From the NCBI GenBank assembly GCA_018266335.1, contig JAFEAR010000236.1:1-64000 (forward strand): a stretch of 64,000 nt of DNA, read 5' to 3'. Under the pieces are notes generated by a model. That model made no database searches, was not told the DNA's origin, and saw only the letters and a list, made by a program, of their open reading frames with translations. This DNA is from Bdellovibrionales bacterium. GTDB taxonomy: Bacteria > Bdellovibrionota > UBA2428. Within the stretch, counting starts at the first letter, position 1, and every line of letters starts with the position of its first letter. A program made the translations under genes and the position numbers. Of this stretch, positions 62,847 through 64,000 are shown one piece after another.

Positions 62847-63847
62847 CACACCGTCAGCTTCACGAGCACACCCGGGCGGTGGCACATGGGCAGCGGATTC
62901 GACTGGGTATGCAGGTCGGTGCCCCGATCGAACTTGCGCGGCTCCTGCTTGGCATAGAGCGTCTGCCCGATGGTGTTGACCGTCTCGTTGAAGTCAGCCG
63001 GCGCGAAGTAGGTACCGAAGGTATCCACCGTGCCCAGCGGGAAGGCATGGGCCTCGCCAGCCGCGATGAAGCGACGGGTGGTGCCAGACGGATCGGTCGC
63101 CTGTCCGCGATACTCCTCGAAGGTGATGCCGGCGTAGGTGAAGCCACGGCGCACGTCGTTGATCAGGATCGCGCCTTGCTGCCAGTTTTCGAAGGACTTC
63201 TCGACCTTGGCATGGCCGGTCAGCGCGGTGAAGAACTCGGGCGAGCACAGGCAGTGCACACCGCTCATGAACTCACCCTTGAGGTTGTCCTCGATCGCGG
63301 CCAGGGTCGCGAGGCATTTCGCCTTCACATTGGTGCCGGCGTTGCCGAGATCGAATGCGATGGTCTGCGGCGTGATGTCGAACTCGTCGAAAAGGTCGTA
63401 CAGCACGGAACCATCGGCATCCAGGATGACGCCCTTGAGCGCGCCCATGCGCAGGTGCTCCAGCGTGATCGCGTGCTTGTTGCGCATCGTCTCCAGATGG
63501 CGCGCGATGACGCCCGCGACGGCTTCTGTTTCAGTCTCCGAACCAAAGGCGCGGATGCCCTGAACCTCTTCCGGCAGGACGACATCGTCATGCGGGATAT
63601 GGGGGATCACGAACGAACGCAAGGTGCGCTTGCCGCGCACACCGACCGTCCCCGGGGCGCCCGGCGGCAAGGTCGGCAGCAGGTTCAGTACGCCGTTCAT
63701 CTCCTCGACGATGACCTGTCGCTGGCGCACGGGCTTGGCCGGCATCAGGCCGAGATCCTCGATGCGGCCATAGCGGTTGGGGAGAATGTTGATGGCCGCC
63801 GTGAGCGCCGCCATCGAGAACGCGGGATTGGTAAAAGGGTTCTGCAT
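62846..63847 (-). CDS. Phage major capsid protein (lambda gpE-like)
   Basis: This 333-aa protein has the capsid E-family pattern: NPFTNPAFSMAALTAAINIL, RIEDLGLMPAKPVRQRQVIVEE, VRGKRTLRSFVIPHIPHDDVV, a LRMGALKGVILDADG segment and a C-terminal FNETVNTIGQTLYAKQEPRKFD. It forms the icosahedral shell. The neighbouring decoration-protein gene (63862 onward) supports a lambda-like head. The start codon ATG at 63847 lies 14 bp after that gene's stop. Confidence 0.9.
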   Translation of the reverse strand: MQNPFTNPAFSMAALTAAINILPNRYGRIEDLGLMPAKPVRQRQVIVEEMNGVLNLLPTLPPGAPGTVGVRGKRTLRSFVIPHIPHDDVVLPEEVQGIRAFGSETETEAVAGVIARHLETMRNKHAITLEHLRMGALKGVILDADGSVLYDLFDEFDITPQTIAFDLGNAGTNVKAKCLATLAAIEDNLKGEFMSGVHCLCSPEFFTALTGHAKVEKSFENWQQGAILINDVRRGFTYAGITFEEYRGQATDPSGTTRRFIAAGEAHAFPLGTVDTFGTYFAPADFNETVNTIGQTLYAKQEPRKFDRGTDLHTQSNPLPMCHRPGVLVKLTV

Positions 63848-63861
63848 GGTTGTCTCCTAGA

Positions 63862-64000
63862 TCAGGCGGCGGTTCGGACGAGGACGCCACGCGCTTCGAG
63901 CTGAGCGATCGCGGTGGCCTTCTCGGTGGGGGTGATGGCGACCGGCCACACCAGGGCATGGCTGGCGACGATGGCGTGGCGGGAGATCAGCAGCGCGTCC
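63862..64000 (-). CDS. Head decoration protein (lambda gpD-like), partial
   Basis: The visible 46 C-terminal residues read DALLISRHAIVASHALVWPV... to ...IAQLEARGVLVRTAA, which matches the end of lambda gpD-type decoration proteins. The N-terminus lies beyond the window. The gene is the next one upstream of the major capsid gene in transcription order, the usual lambda order. Confidence 0.75.
   Translation of the reverse strand, partial: DALLISRHAIVASHALVWPVAITPTEKATAIAQLEARGVLVRTAA

Overview
The window is accessory DNA of a Gram-negative proteobacterium. The prophage type, the CP4-type integrative element and the IS set make a betaproteobacterium likely, but this is inference: no rRNA, tRNA or housekeeping gene is present to fix the taxon. 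Base composition splits the window near 28.4 kb. The left part is AT-rich to mixed and the right part is clearly GC-rich, so at least two foreign blocks of different origin abut here.

Block 1 (about 0.4-28.3 kb) looks like a P4/CP4-type integrative element beside the end of an IS21-family element. Its right end carries a P4-type tyrosine integrase, an AlpA-type regulator and a YagK/YfjJ (inovirus Gp2-like) protein. A second, shorter YagK/YfjJ protein lies near the left end. An identical 21-bp repeat occurs at 422-442 and 28265-28285, the latter inside a cluster of six CAGTAAC/GTTACTG heptamers just upstream of the integrase. The cargo is largely anti-phage. It comprises a WYL regulator with an unknown protein and a Cas4-like plus DEDD-like double nuclease (2.4-6.0 kb), an IS30-family insertion (6.3-7.4 kb), and a six-gene operon (7.7-20.1 kb). 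That operon encodes a PLD/SNF2 helicase, a DUF4391 protein, an OLD-type ATPase-TOPRIM nuclease, a DUF2130 protein, and type III Mod and Res. A phage-recombination set on the minus strand follows (20.4-24.0 kb): a Gp3-like recombination directionality factor, a YqaJ exonuclease, a DUF932 protein and a glycine-zipper protein. Each of these four genes has an intrinsic terminator a short way upstream of its start codon.

Block 2 (about 28.6-48.6 kb) is a GC-rich defence island. A minus-strand operon encodes NurA nuclease, HerA ATPase and a DCL/DUF3223 protein with an HNH-like tail. It diverges from a plus-strand operon of a WYL regulator, two tandem HsdM, HsdS, HsdR, a GmrSD-like DUF262/DUF1524 protein and a 1418-aa RecB-like nuclease/SF1 helicase. 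An orphan DNA methyltransferase converges on the end of that operon.

Block 3 (48.6 kb to the window end) is the late region of a siphovirus prophage, all on the minus strand. Read in transcription order it runs: head decoration protein (cut by the window edge), major capsid, head-tail joining and terminator proteins, tail tube, tail chaperone with a textbook -1 frameshift site, tape measure, distal tail and receptor-binding proteins, then a lysis cassette with a 3TM-type holin and a GH24-like lysozyme. Portal and terminase would lie beyond position 64000.

The best candidates for something undescribed are the NurA-HerA-DCL module with its divergent WYL/type I partner, the type III-like operon that houses OLD and DUF2130 genes, and the WYL/unknown/double-nuclease trio. 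The chain of terminators placed almost on top of the recombination genes is a regulatory oddity. No CRISPR array was seen.
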